Below are positions 47,453 through 56,031 of a stretch of 64,000 bases of DNA, piece after piece. Numbering within the stretch: position 1 is the first letter of the stretch; every line of letters begins with the position of its first letter. The notes beneath the pieces are model-generated. The model made no database searches. It had not been told where the DNA came from and worked only from the letters and a program-made list of their open reading frames with translations. Source of the DNA: CAVSJJ01 sp963728395 (GTDB taxonomy: Bacteria > Actinomycetota > Actinomycetes > Actinomycetales > Dermatophilaceae). The DNA is taken from NCBI GenBank assembly GCA_963728395.1, contig CAVSJJ010000003.1, positions 248,001 through 312,000 of the forward strand, given 5' to 3'. Position numbers and translations under genes: made by a program.

Positions 47453-48640
47453 ATGCTGCGTGTCGGCCTCACCGGGGGCATCGGATCCGGCAAGTCCTCG
47501 ACTGCCGCGGCCCTCGCCGGCTTCGGGGCGGTCGTCATCGATGCGGACCAGGTGGCCCGCGAGGTCGTCGCGCCCGGAGAGCCGGCGCTGGGCGCCATCG
47601 TCGAGCGGTTCGGACCGCGGGTCCTCGGGGCCGACGGCGGCCTCGACCGGGCCGGGCTCGGCCGGGTCGTCTTCGGGGACTCCGACGCACTGCGCGCCCT
47701 CGAGGCGATCACCCATCCGGCCATCTGGGCCCGGACGGCGCAGCTCGTCGCCGCCACGCCGCCGGACGCCGTCGTCGTCCATGACATGCCGCTGCTCGTC
47801 GAGAAGGAGATGGTGGGGGAGTACCACCTCGTCCTCGTCGTCGGCGCCTCCGCCGAGACCCGGGTCGCCCGGCTCGTGCGGGCTCGGGGCATGGCCGAGG
47901 CCGACGCGCGCGCCCGGATCGCCGTGCAGGCCGACGAGGAGGCCCGGCGCGCCGCGGCCGACGTGTGGCTCGACAACGAGGGGACACCGGAGGCGCTCCG
48001 CACGGCCGTGGAGTCCCTGTGGCACGGGCGGCTGCTGCCCTTCGAGGAGAACGTGCGGCGCGGCATACGCAGCCGGCTCACGGTCCCCGAGATCGGGCCA
48101 CCGGACCCGGAGTGGCCCGCGCAGGCGGCACGGCTGCTCGCCCGGGTCCGGCACGCCGTCGGACCGGCGGCGGTGACCCTCGACCACATCGGCTCGACCG
48201 CAGTCGCCGGCCTCCCGGCCAAGGACGTCATCGACCTCCAGGTCGGCGTCGCCTCGCTCGGCGACGCCGACGCACCCGCCTGGCGCTCGGCGATGGCAGG
48301 TGCCGGCTTCCCGGTCACGGAGGGCAATGTCTCCGACAACGCCAGGGACGGCACCGGCTGGCCCAAGCGGTTCCACGGCTCGAGCGACCCGGGGCGGGTC
48401 GCCCACATCCATGTCCGCGAGGTCGGCGGCGCGGGGTGGCGCTGGGCCCTGCTCTTCCGGGACTGGCTGCGCTCCGAACCCGCCGAGCGGGAGGCGTACG
48501 CCACGCACAAGTCCGAGCTGGCCGCGCGCCACGCCAGCACCGAGGACTACGCCGAGGCCAAGGAGCCGTGGTTCGACGCGGCCCACGAGCGGGTGGAGGC
48601 CTGGGCGCGGCGCACGCGCTGGGTCCCGAGGGCCGAGTGA
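47453..48640 (+). CDS. coaE: Dephospho-CoA kinase fused to GrpB/UPF0157 domain
   Basis: A 395-residue fusion. Residues 1-200 are dephospho-CoA kinase, the last step of CoA synthesis (P-loop GLTGGIGSGKSS at 6-17, DADQVAREVV, HDMPLLVE). Residues about 215-390 are a GrpB/UPF0157 domain (DHIGSTAVAGLPAKDVIDLQV, HIHVRE), related to nucleotidyltransferases. The same fusion is known in mycobacterial CoaE, where the extra domain has been linked to solubility or folding. The Ile codon at 48065 is ATA, very rare here, and lies inside a CGGCATAC motif. It keeps its place downstream of rpsA seen in M. tuberculosis, although 11 kb now separate them. Confidence 0.95.
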   Translation: MLRVGLTGGIGSGKSSTAAALAGFGAVVIDADQVAREVVAPGEPALGAIVERFGPRVLGADGGLDRAGLGRVVFGDSDALRALEAITHPAIWARTAQLVAATPPDAVVVHDMPLLVEKEMVGEYHLVLVVGASAETRVARLVRARGMAEADARARIAVQADEEARRAAADVWLDNEGTPEALRTAVESLWHGRLLPFEENVRRGIRSRLTVPEIGPPDPEWPAQAARLLARVRHAVGPAAVTLDHIGSTAVAGLPAKDVIDLQVGVASLGDADAPAWRSAMAGAGFPVTEGNVSDNARDGTGWPKRFHGSSDPGRVAHIHVREVGGAGWRWALLFRDWLRSEPAEREAYATHKSELAARHASTEDYAEAKEPWFDAAHERVEAWARRTRWVPRAE

Positions 48641-48673
48641 CACGCGGAGGCGGCGGTCTCGGCGACCGGCACC

Positions 48674-48686
48674 TACAGTGGGGCCC
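48674..48686 (+). promoter_or_regulatory. Leaderless promoter of corA-like gene
   Basis: TACAGT (48674-48679) ends 7 nt before GTG 48687. Confidence 0.5.
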
Positions 48687-49688
48687 GTGACGGGCACCAT
48701 GCTCTTCTGGGTGGACTCCGGCAGCGGAGTCGCGCAGCCGCGTGCGGCCGCCGACCTCGAGGATCTGCTCACCCGCGAGGACGGCTGGGTGTGGCTCGAC
48801 ATCCCGACCCTCGACGACACGAGCGCCCGGACGCTGCGCGACGCCTTCGGCTTCCACCCGCGGGCCATCGAGGACGCGCGGGAGCGCAACCACGTGTCGC
48901 GGCTGCACGCCTACAAGGACCATCTCTTCCTCGTGCTCCACCGGCCCGAGCAAGGGATGGGCGGGCACGTCCACTACCTCGAGATCGACCTGTTCGTCGG
49001 CCCCCGCTACGTCGTGACGACGCACGGCCCGCGCAACCCGGTCGTTCCTCTCGAGAGCCTGCTGACCGAGACGGGAGAGGTCGCCGACCGGCTTCGGGCC
49101 ACCCGGCTGCGGCCGCCGTCGCCGGTGGCGCTGTGCTACTCGATCGTCTCGGCCATGACGAACGCCGAGGAGCGCATCGTCAACGATCTCGCCCGGGACG
49201 TCGGCCGGCTCGAGCAACGGGTCATGGTCGGCGAGGACGACGAGCGACCCCAGCAGTTCCTCGACGAGCTCTTCCAGGCACGGCACGCCCTCCTCGCGAT
49301 CCGGACCATGGCGGCCCAGGGCACCGAGGTCTTCGCCCGCGCCGCCAAGCTGCAGAGTGACCTGCCGCGGGCCGACACCCGGATGATCGAGGACCTGCAC
49401 GACCAGTACCACCGGCTCGAGCGGATCACCTCGAGCCAGCTCGAGTTCCTCCACGGCGTCACCGAGTTCTACCGCGCCCGGACCGACACCCGGATGACCA
49501 TCGCGGCCGAGCGGCTCGCGGTCATCGCCGCCGTCACCCTGCCGGTCACCGCGATCTCCTCGGTCGTCGGCATGAACGTCATCGTCAACGACCACACCCA
49601 TCTCGGCTGGCTCATCGCGCTGCTCGTCGTCATGTCCGGGATGTCGGTGTGGCTGCTGCGCTGGGCGCGGCGGCAGGGCTGGTGGTGA
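48687..49688 (+). CDS. CorA-family divalent cation transporter
   Basis: A 333-residue CorA-like channel or transporter. The large cytoplasmic domain is followed by a long helix (about 190-275) and two C-terminal helices. The family G-M-N motif is present at the end of the first helix (SSVVGMNV) with a short acidic loop NDH. CorA proteins carry Mg2+, Co2+ or, in the ZntB branch, Zn2+; the sequence does not decide between them. GTG 48687 is supported by the leaderless -10. The basic C-terminus RWARRQGWW is usual. Confidence 0.9.
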   Translation: MTGTMLFWVDSGSGVAQPRAAADLEDLLTREDGWVWLDIPTLDDTSARTLRDAFGFHPRAIEDARERNHVSRLHAYKDHLFLVLHRPEQGMGGHVHYLEIDLFVGPRYVVTTHGPRNPVVPLESLLTETGEVADRLRATRLRPPSPVALCYSIVSAMTNAEERIVNDLARDVGRLEQRVMVGEDDERPQQFLDELFQARHALLAIRTMAAQGTEVFARAAKLQSDLPRADTRMIEDLHDQYHRLERITSSQLEFLHGVTEFYRARTDTRMTIAAERLAVIAAVTLPVTAISSVVGMNVIVNDHTHLGWLIALLVVMSGMSVWLLRWARRQGWW

Positions 49689-49759
49689 CGGGGGCGGCAT
49701 ACCCGCCGGCGGGGTGGGTGCGAGCGGCCCGGACTTCGCCGAAACCGACCCGCCGTGTC

Positions 49760-49765
49760 TAAGGT
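49760..49765 (+). promoter_or_regulatory. Possible -10 box of the arginase gene
   Basis: TAAGGT lies 73 nt before ATG 49839 in the 150-nt gap after corA; the gap also has one CGGCATAC copy (49695-49702). No convincing -35. Confidence 0.3.
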
Positions 49766-49838
49766 AGGAAGACCCGTCCTCGGACCGGCCTGTGGGCCGC
49801 GCCGGGTCGACACCACCACAGCCAGGGAGGAACGACCC

Positions 49839-50771
49839 ATGCAACCGGTCAGTCTCATCGGCGCCCCCACCGACATCGGCGCGAGCGTCATCGGCGCTCG
49901 GCTCGGGCCGGGCGCGCTGCGTGTCGCTGGCATCGAGGACGCCCTCGCGGCGTTCGGGGCCAAGGTCCACGATCTCGGGGATCTCTCCGGCCCCACGAAC
50001 CCGCTCCTGCCGCCGGTGGACGGCTACCGGCACCTGCCGGAGGTCATCGAGTGGAACCGCTCGGTCCATGACGCGGTCCACGGCGAGCTGACCCGCGGCC
50101 ACCTGCCGGTCCTCATGGGCGGTGACCACAGCCTGGCGGTCGGCTCGATCAGCGCCGTGGCCCGCTTCTGCCGCGAACAGGGCCGTGACCTGCGCGTCCT
50201 GTGGTTCGACGCCCACGCCGACTTCAACACGGCGGCCATCACCCCGAGCGGCAACCTCCACGGCATGCCCGTCGCGTGCCTGCTCGGCCGCGGCCCGGAG
50301 GGCCTCGTCGAGATGGCGGGCGCCACCCCGGCGCTCGACCACTCCCAGGTGCGCCAGGTCGGGCTGCGCAGCGTCGACCAGGGGGAGAAGGAACACCTGC
50401 ACGAGATGGGCATCGAGGTGTTCGACATGCGCTTCCTCGACGAGCTGGGCATGCGCAAGACGATGAAGCGGGCGCTGCACGGACTCACCGAGGACACCCA
50501 CCTGCACGTCAGCCTCGACCTCGACTTCATCGACCCCGAGATCGCTCCCGGGGTCGGGACGCCGGTGCGGGGCGGGCCGACCTACCGGGAGGCCCAGCTG
50601 TGCATGGAGATGATCGCCGACACCGGGCTCTTCGGCTCGATCGACCTCGTCGAGCTCAACCCGGCGCTCGACAGCCGCAACACGACGGCCGAGCTCGCCG
50701 TCGACCTCCTCGAGAGCCTGTTCGGCAAGAGCACGCTGATGAAGGTCCACGAGGAGATCCCCGGCAACTGA
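49839..50771 (+). CDS. rocF: Arginase
   Basis: A 310-residue ureohydrolase that splits arginine to ornithine and urea. The binuclear Mn ligands are in G-G-D-H97-S, D124-A-H126-A-D128 and D-L-D-F-I-D-P. The block DPEIAPGVGTPVRGG and the length match arginase rather than agmatinase, as does the region PSGNLHGMPVACLLG. GGGAGG 8 nt upstream supports the ATG. It stands alone without other arginine-catabolic genes, so it may supply nitrogen and polyamine precursors. Confidence 0.93.
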   Translation: MQPVSLIGAPTDIGASVIGARLGPGALRVAGIEDALAAFGAKVHDLGDLSGPTNPLLPPVDGYRHLPEVIEWNRSVHDAVHGELTRGHLPVLMGGDHSLAVGSISAVARFCREQGRDLRVLWFDAHADFNTAAITPSGNLHGMPVACLLGRGPEGLVEMAGATPALDHSQVRQVGLRSVDQGEKEHLHEMGIEVFDMRFLDELGMRKTMKRALHGLTEDTHLHVSLDLDFIDPEIAPGVGTPVRGGPTYREAQLCMEMIADTGLFGSIDLVELNPALDSRNTTAELAVDLLESLFGKSTLMKVHEEIPGN

Positions 50772-50787
50772 CGGGCTGTCGGCGGCG

Positions 50788-50804
50788 CGGCATACCGTAG
50801 GTCC
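50788..50804 (+). promoter_or_regulatory. Leaderless promoter of uvrB, overlapping a CGGCATAC motif
   Basis: TACCGT (50793-50798) ends 6 nt before ATG 50805. The CGGCATAC motif (50788-50795) overlaps the -10. No LexA-type palindrome was seen. Confidence 0.45.
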
Positions 50805-52916
50805 ATGCGTCCAACCACCGACCTCACGCGCCGGGTCGCGCCGCTCCAGGTCGTCTCGGAGTTCCAGCCGAGCGGCGACCAGCCTGCCGCGATCGAGGAG
50901 CTGGCCCGCCGGGTCAACGCCGGCGAGCGCAACGTCGTGCTGCTCGGCGCCACCGGAACCGGCAAGTCGGCGACGACGGCCTGGCTCATCGAGCGGGTCC
51001 AGCGGCCGACGCTCGTCATGGCGCCCAACAAGACGCTCGCCGCGCAGCTGGCCAACGAGTTCCGCGAGCTGCTGCCGAACAACGCCGTCGAGTACTTCGT
51101 CTCGTACTACGACTACTACCAGCCCGAGGCCTACGTCCCGCAGACGGACACCTACATCGAGAAGGACTCCTCGATCAACGACGAGGTCGAGCGGCTGCGC
51201 CACAGCGCGACGAACTCGCTGCTCACCCGGCGCGACGTCGTCGTCGTCGCCTCCGTCTCGTGCATCTACGGCCTCGGTACCCCGCAGGAGTACGTCGACC
51301 GGATGGTCCCGCTCCGGGTCGGCGACGAGCTCGACCGCGACGAGCTGCTGCGACGCTTCGTCCAGATGCAGTACACCCGCAACGACCTCGCCTTCACCCG
51401 CGGGACCTTCCGGGTGCGCGGCGACACCGTCGAGATCATCCCGATGTACGAGGAGCTCGCGGTGCGGATCGAGTTCTTCGGCGACGAGGTCGAGCGGCTC
51501 TACACCCTCCATCCGGTCAGCGGCGAGGTGGTGCGCGAGGAGGATGAGATGTACGTCTTCCCCGCGTCGCACTACGTCGCGGGACCGGAGCGGATGGAGC
51601 GGGCGATCCGCGGCATCGAGACCGAGCTCGAGGAGCAGCTCGCCCTCTTCGAGCGACAGGGCAAACTCCTCGAGGCGCAGCGGCTGCGGATGCGCACGAC
51701 GTACGACATCGAGATGATGCGCCAGGTCGGCTCGTGCTCGGGCATCGAGAACTACTCGATGCACATCGACGGGCGCAGCCGTGGCTCGGCCCCCAACTGC
51801 CTGCTCGACTACTTCCCCGAGGACTTCCTCCTCGTCATCGACGAGTCGCACCAGACGGTGCCCCAGATCGGCGCGATGTACGAGGGCGACATGTCGCGCA
51901 AGCGGACCCTCGTCGAGCACGGCTTCCGGCTCCCGTCGGCCATGGACAACCGCCCGCTCATGTGGGAGGAGTTCCTCGACCGGATCGGGCAGACCGTCTA
52001 TCTCTCGGCCACGCCCGGCCCCTACGAGCTCGCGAAGGCCGATGGTGTCGTCGAGCAGATCATCCGCCCGACCGGGCTCATCGACCCCGAGGTCGTGCTC
52101 AAGCCGACGAAGGGCCAGATCGACGACCTCCTGCATGAGATCAACACCCGCGCCCAGCGCAACGAGCGGGTCCTCGTCACGACCCTGACGAAGAAGATGG
52201 CCGAGGACCTCACCGACTACCTCCTCGACAAGGGCGTGCGGGTCCGCTACCTCCACTCCGACATCGACACCCTGCGGCGGGTCGAGCTGCTCCGCGAGCT
52301 CCGGCTGGGCGAGTTCGACGTCCTCGTCGGGATCAACCTCCTGCGCGAGGGCCTCGACCTGCCGGAGGTGTCCCTCGTCAGCATCCTCGACGCCGACAAG
52401 GAGGGGTTCCTCCGCAGCGCCCGCTCGCTCATCCAGACGATCGGGCGCGCGGCCCGCAACGTCTCCGGGCAGGTCCACATGTATGCCGACTCCGTCACCC
52501 CGTCGATGCGGGAGGCGGTCGACGAGACCCAGCGCCGCCGCGAGAGGCAGGTCGCCTACAACCTCGAGCACGGCATCGACCCGACACCGTTGCGCAAGAG
52601 GATCGCCGATATCACCGATCTGCTGGCCCGCGAGGACGCCGACACCCAGAGCCTGCTCGGCTCCGGCCGGTCCCGATCGCGGGGCAAGACCGACGGCGGA
52701 CGCGGCCAGCGCGGTGCGGTCGTCGCCGACGCCGGGCTGGCCTCCGGCGCCCGGGAGAGCCTCCCGGCGAGCGAGCTGGCCTCGCTCATCCAGGAGCTGA
52801 CCGCCCAGATGCACCAGGCCGCCGGGGAGCTCCAGTTCGAGCTGGCGGCCCGGCTGCGCGACGAGCTGTCCGACCTCAAGAAGGAGCTGCGCCAGATGAG
52901 CGAGGCGCTGAAGTGA
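50805..52916 (+). CDS. uvrB: UvrABC system protein B
   Basis: A 703-residue DNA-damage helicase-like subunit of nucleotide excision repair. Walker A is GATGTGKSA (K54), and the beta-hairpin region reads YFVSYYDYYQPEAYVPQTDTY. Helicase motifs DESHQT, TTLTKKMAEDLT and QTIGRAARN follow. The C-terminal UVR domain that binds UvrC is at about 655-700. It loads with UvrA, encoded 9 kb downstream. The linker before the UVR domain is basic and Gly/Ser-rich. It follows the usual actinobacterial order coaE then uvrB. Confidence 0.98.
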   Translation: MRPTTDLTRRVAPLQVVSEFQPSGDQPAAIEELARRVNAGERNVVLLGATGTGKSATTAWLIERVQRPTLVMAPNKTLAAQLANEFRELLPNNAVEYFVSYYDYYQPEAYVPQTDTYIEKDSSINDEVERLRHSATNSLLTRRDVVVVASVSCIYGLGTPQEYVDRMVPLRVGDELDRDELLRRFVQMQYTRNDLAFTRGTFRVRGDTVEIIPMYEELAVRIEFFGDEVERLYTLHPVSGEVVREEDEMYVFPASHYVAGPERMERAIRGIETELEEQLALFERQGKLLEAQRLRMRTTYDIEMMRQVGSCSGIENYSMHIDGRSRGSAPNCLLDYFPEDFLLVIDESHQTVPQIGAMYEGDMSRKRTLVEHGFRLPSAMDNRPLMWEEFLDRIGQTVYLSATPGPYELAKADGVVEQIIRPTGLIDPEVVLKPTKGQIDDLLHEINTRAQRNERVLVTTLTKKMAEDLTDYLLDKGVRVRYLHSDIDTLRRVELLRELRLGEFDVLVGINLLREGLDLPEVSLVSILDADKEGFLRSARSLIQTIGRAARNVSGQVHMYADSVTPSMREAVDETQRRRERQVAYNLEHGIDPTPLRKRIADITDLLAREDADTQSLLGSGRSRSRGKTDGGRGQRGAVVADAGLASGARESLPASELASLIQELTAQMHQAAGELQFELAARLRDELSDLKKELRQMSEALK

Positions 52917-52926
52917 GACGTCGAAC

Positions 52927-53271
52927 GTGAGCCCGGAGGAGCTCGCGGCCCACTGCCTGGCCAAGCCCGGCGCGTGGCCCGACAGCCCGTGGGGGGAGGA
53001 CCACCCGGTCGCGAAGGTCGCGGAGAGGATCTTCGCCTTCCTCGCAGAGGACACCGTCGGCGTCAAGTGCGGCGCGAACCGCGCGGAGGCGGACGAGTGG
53101 CTGCGCGAGTTCCCCGACGACGCGGTCGTCATGGCCTACGTCGGCCGCAGCGGCTGGAACACCCTCGCCATCGGCGGTGGCATCCCCGACGAGGTCATCC
53201 GCGAGGCGGTCGACGACTCCTACGCCATGGTGGTGGCGAGGCTGCCGAGGTCGCGCCGACCGGCAGGCTGA
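52927..53271 (+). CDS. MmcQ/YjbR family protein
   Basis: A 114-residue protein of the MmcQ/YjbR family (double-wing, CyaY-like fold), recognised by CLAKPGAWPDSPWGEDHPVAKV and VGRSGWNTLAIGG with the C-terminal IREAVDDSYAMVVARLP. It has been called DNA-binding by fold similarity, without firm evidence. It starts 10 nt after uvrB and is probably co-transcribed. Confidence 0.9.
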   Translation: MSPEELAAHCLAKPGAWPDSPWGEDHPVAKVAERIFAFLAEDTVGVKCGANRAEADEWLREFPDDAVVMAYVGRSGWNTLAIGGGIPDEVIREAVDDSYAMVVARLPRSRRPAG

Positions 53272-53283
53272 GGCTCGCCGAGG

Positions 53284-53751
53284 TCAGGTCGTCACCGATA
53301 CCGCGTCGTATGCCGCAAGCTCGTCATCGTCGGGCGGCTGCCAGGCGCGCTCGAAGCGTTCGAGCTGGGTGCGGTCGATGACGACCGAGCCCGGCTCGTC
53401 GTTACGGACGACGATCCGGCGCCAGCGCTCCTCGAACGGGACGTCGAGGACGTGCAGCTCTGCCCGGACCCCGAGGGCCCGCGCCGCTGCGAGCCGCCGG
53501 TCGCGGTTGGCCCGCTTCCACGACGCGTTCTCGATCACGACGGAGGCTCCCAGCCGGAGCAGGTCCTCGGCCTGCTCCCACTGGAGCGCCTCGAAGCGGG
53601 CCCGGAGCAGCCGGTCGTGCGGGTCCAGCCCGAGCTCGATGATCCAGGCGTCCGGGTCGAGGTGCAGCGCGGAGTGCTCGGCGGCAAGACGCCGCGCCAG
53701 AGTGGACTTGCCCGATCCCGGCATGCCGCAGACGAGGAACATCGTCGTCAC
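53284..53751 (-). CDS. P-loop kinase/ATP-binding protein (AAA_33 type)
   Basis: A 155-residue P-loop protein. Walker A is CGMPGSGKST (about residues 8-17), followed by LHLDPDAWIIELG and a lid-type Arg cluster (WKRANRDRR). It resembles small kinases of the zeta-toxin/chloramphenicol-phosphotransferase group; the substrate is unknown, and no antitoxin-like partner is adjacent. GTG 53751 is used since TAGCCT (53764 to 53759) on the minus strand lies 7 nt upstream (leaderless); ATG 53742 is the alternative. The 46-bp tandem repeat begins directly behind its promoter. Confidence 0.82.
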   Translation of the reverse strand: MTTMFLVCGMPGSGKSTLARRLAAEHSALHLDPDAWIIELGLDPHDRLLRARFEALQWEQAEDLLRLGASVVIENASWKRANRDRRLAAARALGVRAELHVLDVPFEERWRRIVVRNDEPGSVVIDRTQLERFERAWQPPDDDELAAYDAVSVTT

Positions 53752-53760
53752 GCCCTCAGG

Positions 53761-53930
53761 CTAGGCTGGCCGTGCGGAGGGCGGGGTCCCCCCGGTCGGA
53801 CAGCCGCTAGGCTGGCCGTGCGGAGGGCGGGGTCCCCCCGGTCGGACAGCCGCTAGGCTGGCCGTGCGGAGGGCGGGGTCCCCCCGGTCGGACAGCCGCT
53901 AGGCTGGCCGTGCGGAGGGCGGGGTCCCCC
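53761..53930. repeat. 46-bp tandem repeat, 3.7 units
   Basis: Three identical 46-bp units (53761-53806, 53807-53852, 53853-53898) and a 32-bp partial fourth (53899-53930). Each unit starts CTAGGCTGG and therefore carries TAGGCT, a -10-like box identical to that of polA, pointing to terC, plus a GGGGTCCCCC core. Unit 1 abuts the minus-strand promoter of the kinase gene. The remainder (53931-54051) is G/C-rich with one CGGCATAC copy (53963-53970). Confidence 0.95.
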
Positions 53931-54051
53931 ACCACGGTGACCTCGTCATCACGGGCCGGACCCGGCATACCGGCGGTCCCGGGGCGCCGGCTCGGACCCG
54001 GTCCGGGCGGGAGAGACCTCCGGCCACCTCGGCGTGACCGGAAGGACTGCG

Positions 54052-55035
54052 ATGACCGTTCCCACGTGGGCCTGGGCGCTCACCCTGGCCGCGACCGCGG
54101 TCGTGCTCGCGATCGACGTGCTCGTCATCGCCCGCCGCCCGCACCGGCCCTCGACCCGCGAGCTGTCGCTCGCCCTCGGCGGCTACGTCACCGCCGCGGT
54201 CCTCTTCGGTCTCGGCGTGTGGTGGCAGGTGGGCGGGCGCTATGCCGGTGAGTTCTTCGCGGGTTGGCTGACCGAGTACTCCCTCTCGGTCGACAACCTG
54301 TTCATCTTCATCCTCATCATGGCCCGGTTCTCGGTGCCGACCCAGCTGCAGCAGTTCGCGCTCATGGTGGGGATCGTCATCGCCATCGTTCTGCGCGGCA
54401 TCTTCATCGCGCTCGGCGCGGCGGTCATCAACAACTTCTCGTGGGTCTTCTACGTCTTCGGCGCCTTCCTCATCTACACGGCGGTCAAGCTCGTGCGGGA
54501 GGGGCAGAGCGACGACGAGTACGAGGAGAACCGGCTGCTGCTCACCCTCGAGCAGCGATTCCCGGCGACGAAGGAGTTCGACGGAACCCGGCTGTCGACG
54601 CGCGTGAACGGCGGCCGGCTCGTCACGCCGATGTTCTTCGTCATCCTCGCGCTCGGCACGACCGACCTGCTGTTCGCCCTCGACTCGATCCCGGCGATCT
54701 ACGGTCTGACGAGCGAGGCGTATATCGTCCTCACCGCGAACATCTTCGCCCTCATGGGACTGCGCCAGCTGTACTTCCTCCTCGGCGGCCTGCTCCAGCG
54801 GCTGGTGTACCTCGGCTACGGGCTCGCCGTCCTGCTCACCTTCATCGGGGTCAAGCTCGTCCTCCACGCTCTCCACGAGAACGAGCTGCCGTTCGTCAAC
54901 GGCGGCGACCCGGTCCACGTCCCCGAGATCCCGATCACCGTCTCGCTCGGTGCCATCGTCGTCATCCTCGGGACGACGACGGCGGCGAGCCTGTGGCGCT
55001 CGCGGCGGGACGGCCGGGACGGCGCGGCGGCATAG
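54052..55035 (+). CDS. TerC/Alx family integral membrane protein
   Basis: A 327-residue protein with about nine helices. Family markers are the acidic membrane motifs EYSLSVDNLFIFILIMARF (near residue 78) and GTTDLLFALDSIPAIYGLT, characteristic of TerC/Alx proteins that export Mn2+ or load it into exoenzymes. ATG 54052 is preceded by AAGGA at 5 nt; a GTG 18 nt earlier is possible. The 46-bp tandem repeats lie upstream. I looked for the Mn-sensing yybP-ykoY RNA that often precedes such genes and could not support it. Confidence 0.9.
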   Translation: MTVPTWAWALTLAATAVVLAIDVLVIARRPHRPSTRELSLALGGYVTAAVLFGLGVWWQVGGRYAGEFFAGWLTEYSLSVDNLFIFILIMARFSVPTQLQQFALMVGIVIAIVLRGIFIALGAAVINNFSWVFYVFGAFLIYTAVKLVREGQSDDEYEENRLLLTLEQRFPATKEFDGTRLSTRVNGGRLVTPMFFVILALGTTDLLFALDSIPAIYGLTSEAYIVLTANIFALMGLRQLYFLLGGLLQRLVYLGYGLAVLLTFIGVKLVLHALHENELPFVNGGDPVHVPEIPITVSLGAIVVILGTTTAASLWRSRRDGRDGAAA

Positions 55036-55058
55036 GTCGTGCCCATCCCGCCGGTCTC

Positions 55059-55931
55059 TCAGGTCGCGGCGGTCTCGGCCGGGTCCTTGCGAGCGCCGAC
55101 GCCCATGACGAGCGCCGAGGCGAGGACGACGAGGGCCATGCCGAGCAGCTGGACGGTGTCGAGTCGCTGCCCGAGGACGACGAGCCCGGCGAGAGATGCG
55201 ACGGCGGGTTCGAGGCTGAGCAGGATCCCGAAGACGTTGGCGCTGAGCCGGCGCAGGGCCACGAGCTCGAGGGAGTAGGGCAGCACGGAGGACAGGACGG
55301 CGATGCCGAACCCCTTGATGAGCACCGTTCCGTCCCACATGCCCACCGAGCCCACCCCGAAGGGCAGGGTGATGACGGAGGCGACGATCATCGCGAGGGC
55401 GAGCCCCTCGAGTCGGTCGAAGGCCCGCCCGGTGCGTCCGCTGAAGATGATGTATGCCGCCCAAAGGGCTCCGGCGGTCGCCGCGAGGGCGAGGCCGGTC
55501 CAGTCGAGGTCGGCGAGCGGGACGGAGAATGCCTCGGAGATGAGGACGACCCCGACGGCCGCCGCGGCCACCGCGCCGATGTCCTGAGCCCGCCGGGACA
55601 GGGCCGTGGCGAGGACGAGCGGCCCGATGAACTCCGCGGTGACGGCGACGCCGATCGGCAGGTGTCCGAGCGCGCCGTAGAAGCTGAAGTTCATCAGCCC
55701 GAGCGCGGTGCCGAAGCCGACGACGGTCAGCCACGCCTGACGGGAGTGGCCCCGCCATCGAGGGCGGACGATCACGAGGAGGATGAGCGTGGCGAAGAGC
55801 AGGCGCATGACGACCGAGCCACCCGCACCGATCTGCGGGACGAGGCCGGCAGCGAGCGCCCCGCCGAACTGCACCGACACGATGCCGCCGAGGACGAGGG
55901 CTGGTGCGGGGACGGAGTCGGCGCGGGGCAC
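55059..55931 (-). CDS. EamA/RhtA-type drug-metabolite exporter
   Basis: A 290-residue protein with ten helices in two EamA repeats (GGALAAGLVPQIGAGGSVVMRLLF in the first, ALWAAYIIFSGRTGRAF in the second), as in RhtA threonine/homoserine exporters. The C-terminal pattern LSANVFGILLSLEPAVASLAGLVVLGQ is typical. GTG 55931 follows TAGCCT (55944 to 55939) by 7 nt, so it is probably leaderless. It converges on terC. Substrate unknown; amino acids are likely. Confidence 0.9.
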   Translation of the reverse strand: MPRADSVPAPALVLGGIVSVQFGGALAAGLVPQIGAGGSVVMRLLFATLILLVIVRPRWRGHSRQAWLTVVGFGTALGLMNFSFYGALGHLPIGVAVTAEFIGPLVLATALSRRAQDIGAVAAAAVGVVLISEAFSVPLADLDWTGLALAATAGALWAAYIIFSGRTGRAFDRLEGLALAMIVASVITLPFGVGSVGMWDGTVLIKGFGIAVLSSVLPYSLELVALRRLSANVFGILLSLEPAVASLAGLVVLGQRLDTVQLLGMALVVLASALVMGVGARKDPAETAAT

Positions 55932-56031
55932 GTCGCTCAGGCTAGGACACCGCGGCCGGCCGGGGCGGCGCGGTCCGGCGTGGGCGAGGTGGCCGGCTGC
56001 CGGGGCGGCACCGACATGGGACAGTTGAGAC

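Noticed and set aside
53284..53751. Zeta-type toxin of a toxin-antitoxin pair
   Set aside because: The P-loop fold is compatible, but there is no small antitoxin-like gene beside it and the size fits generic AAA_33 kinases.
53761..53930. CRISPR array or iteron origin
   Set aside because: Units are contiguous without spacers, and no replication initiator gene is near; it is a plain minisatellite.
53931..54051. Mn-sensing yybP-ykoY riboswitch before terC
   Set aside because: Such RNAs often precede terC/alx genes, but I could not find the conserved core; only GC-rich stems are present. A covariance-model search would decide.
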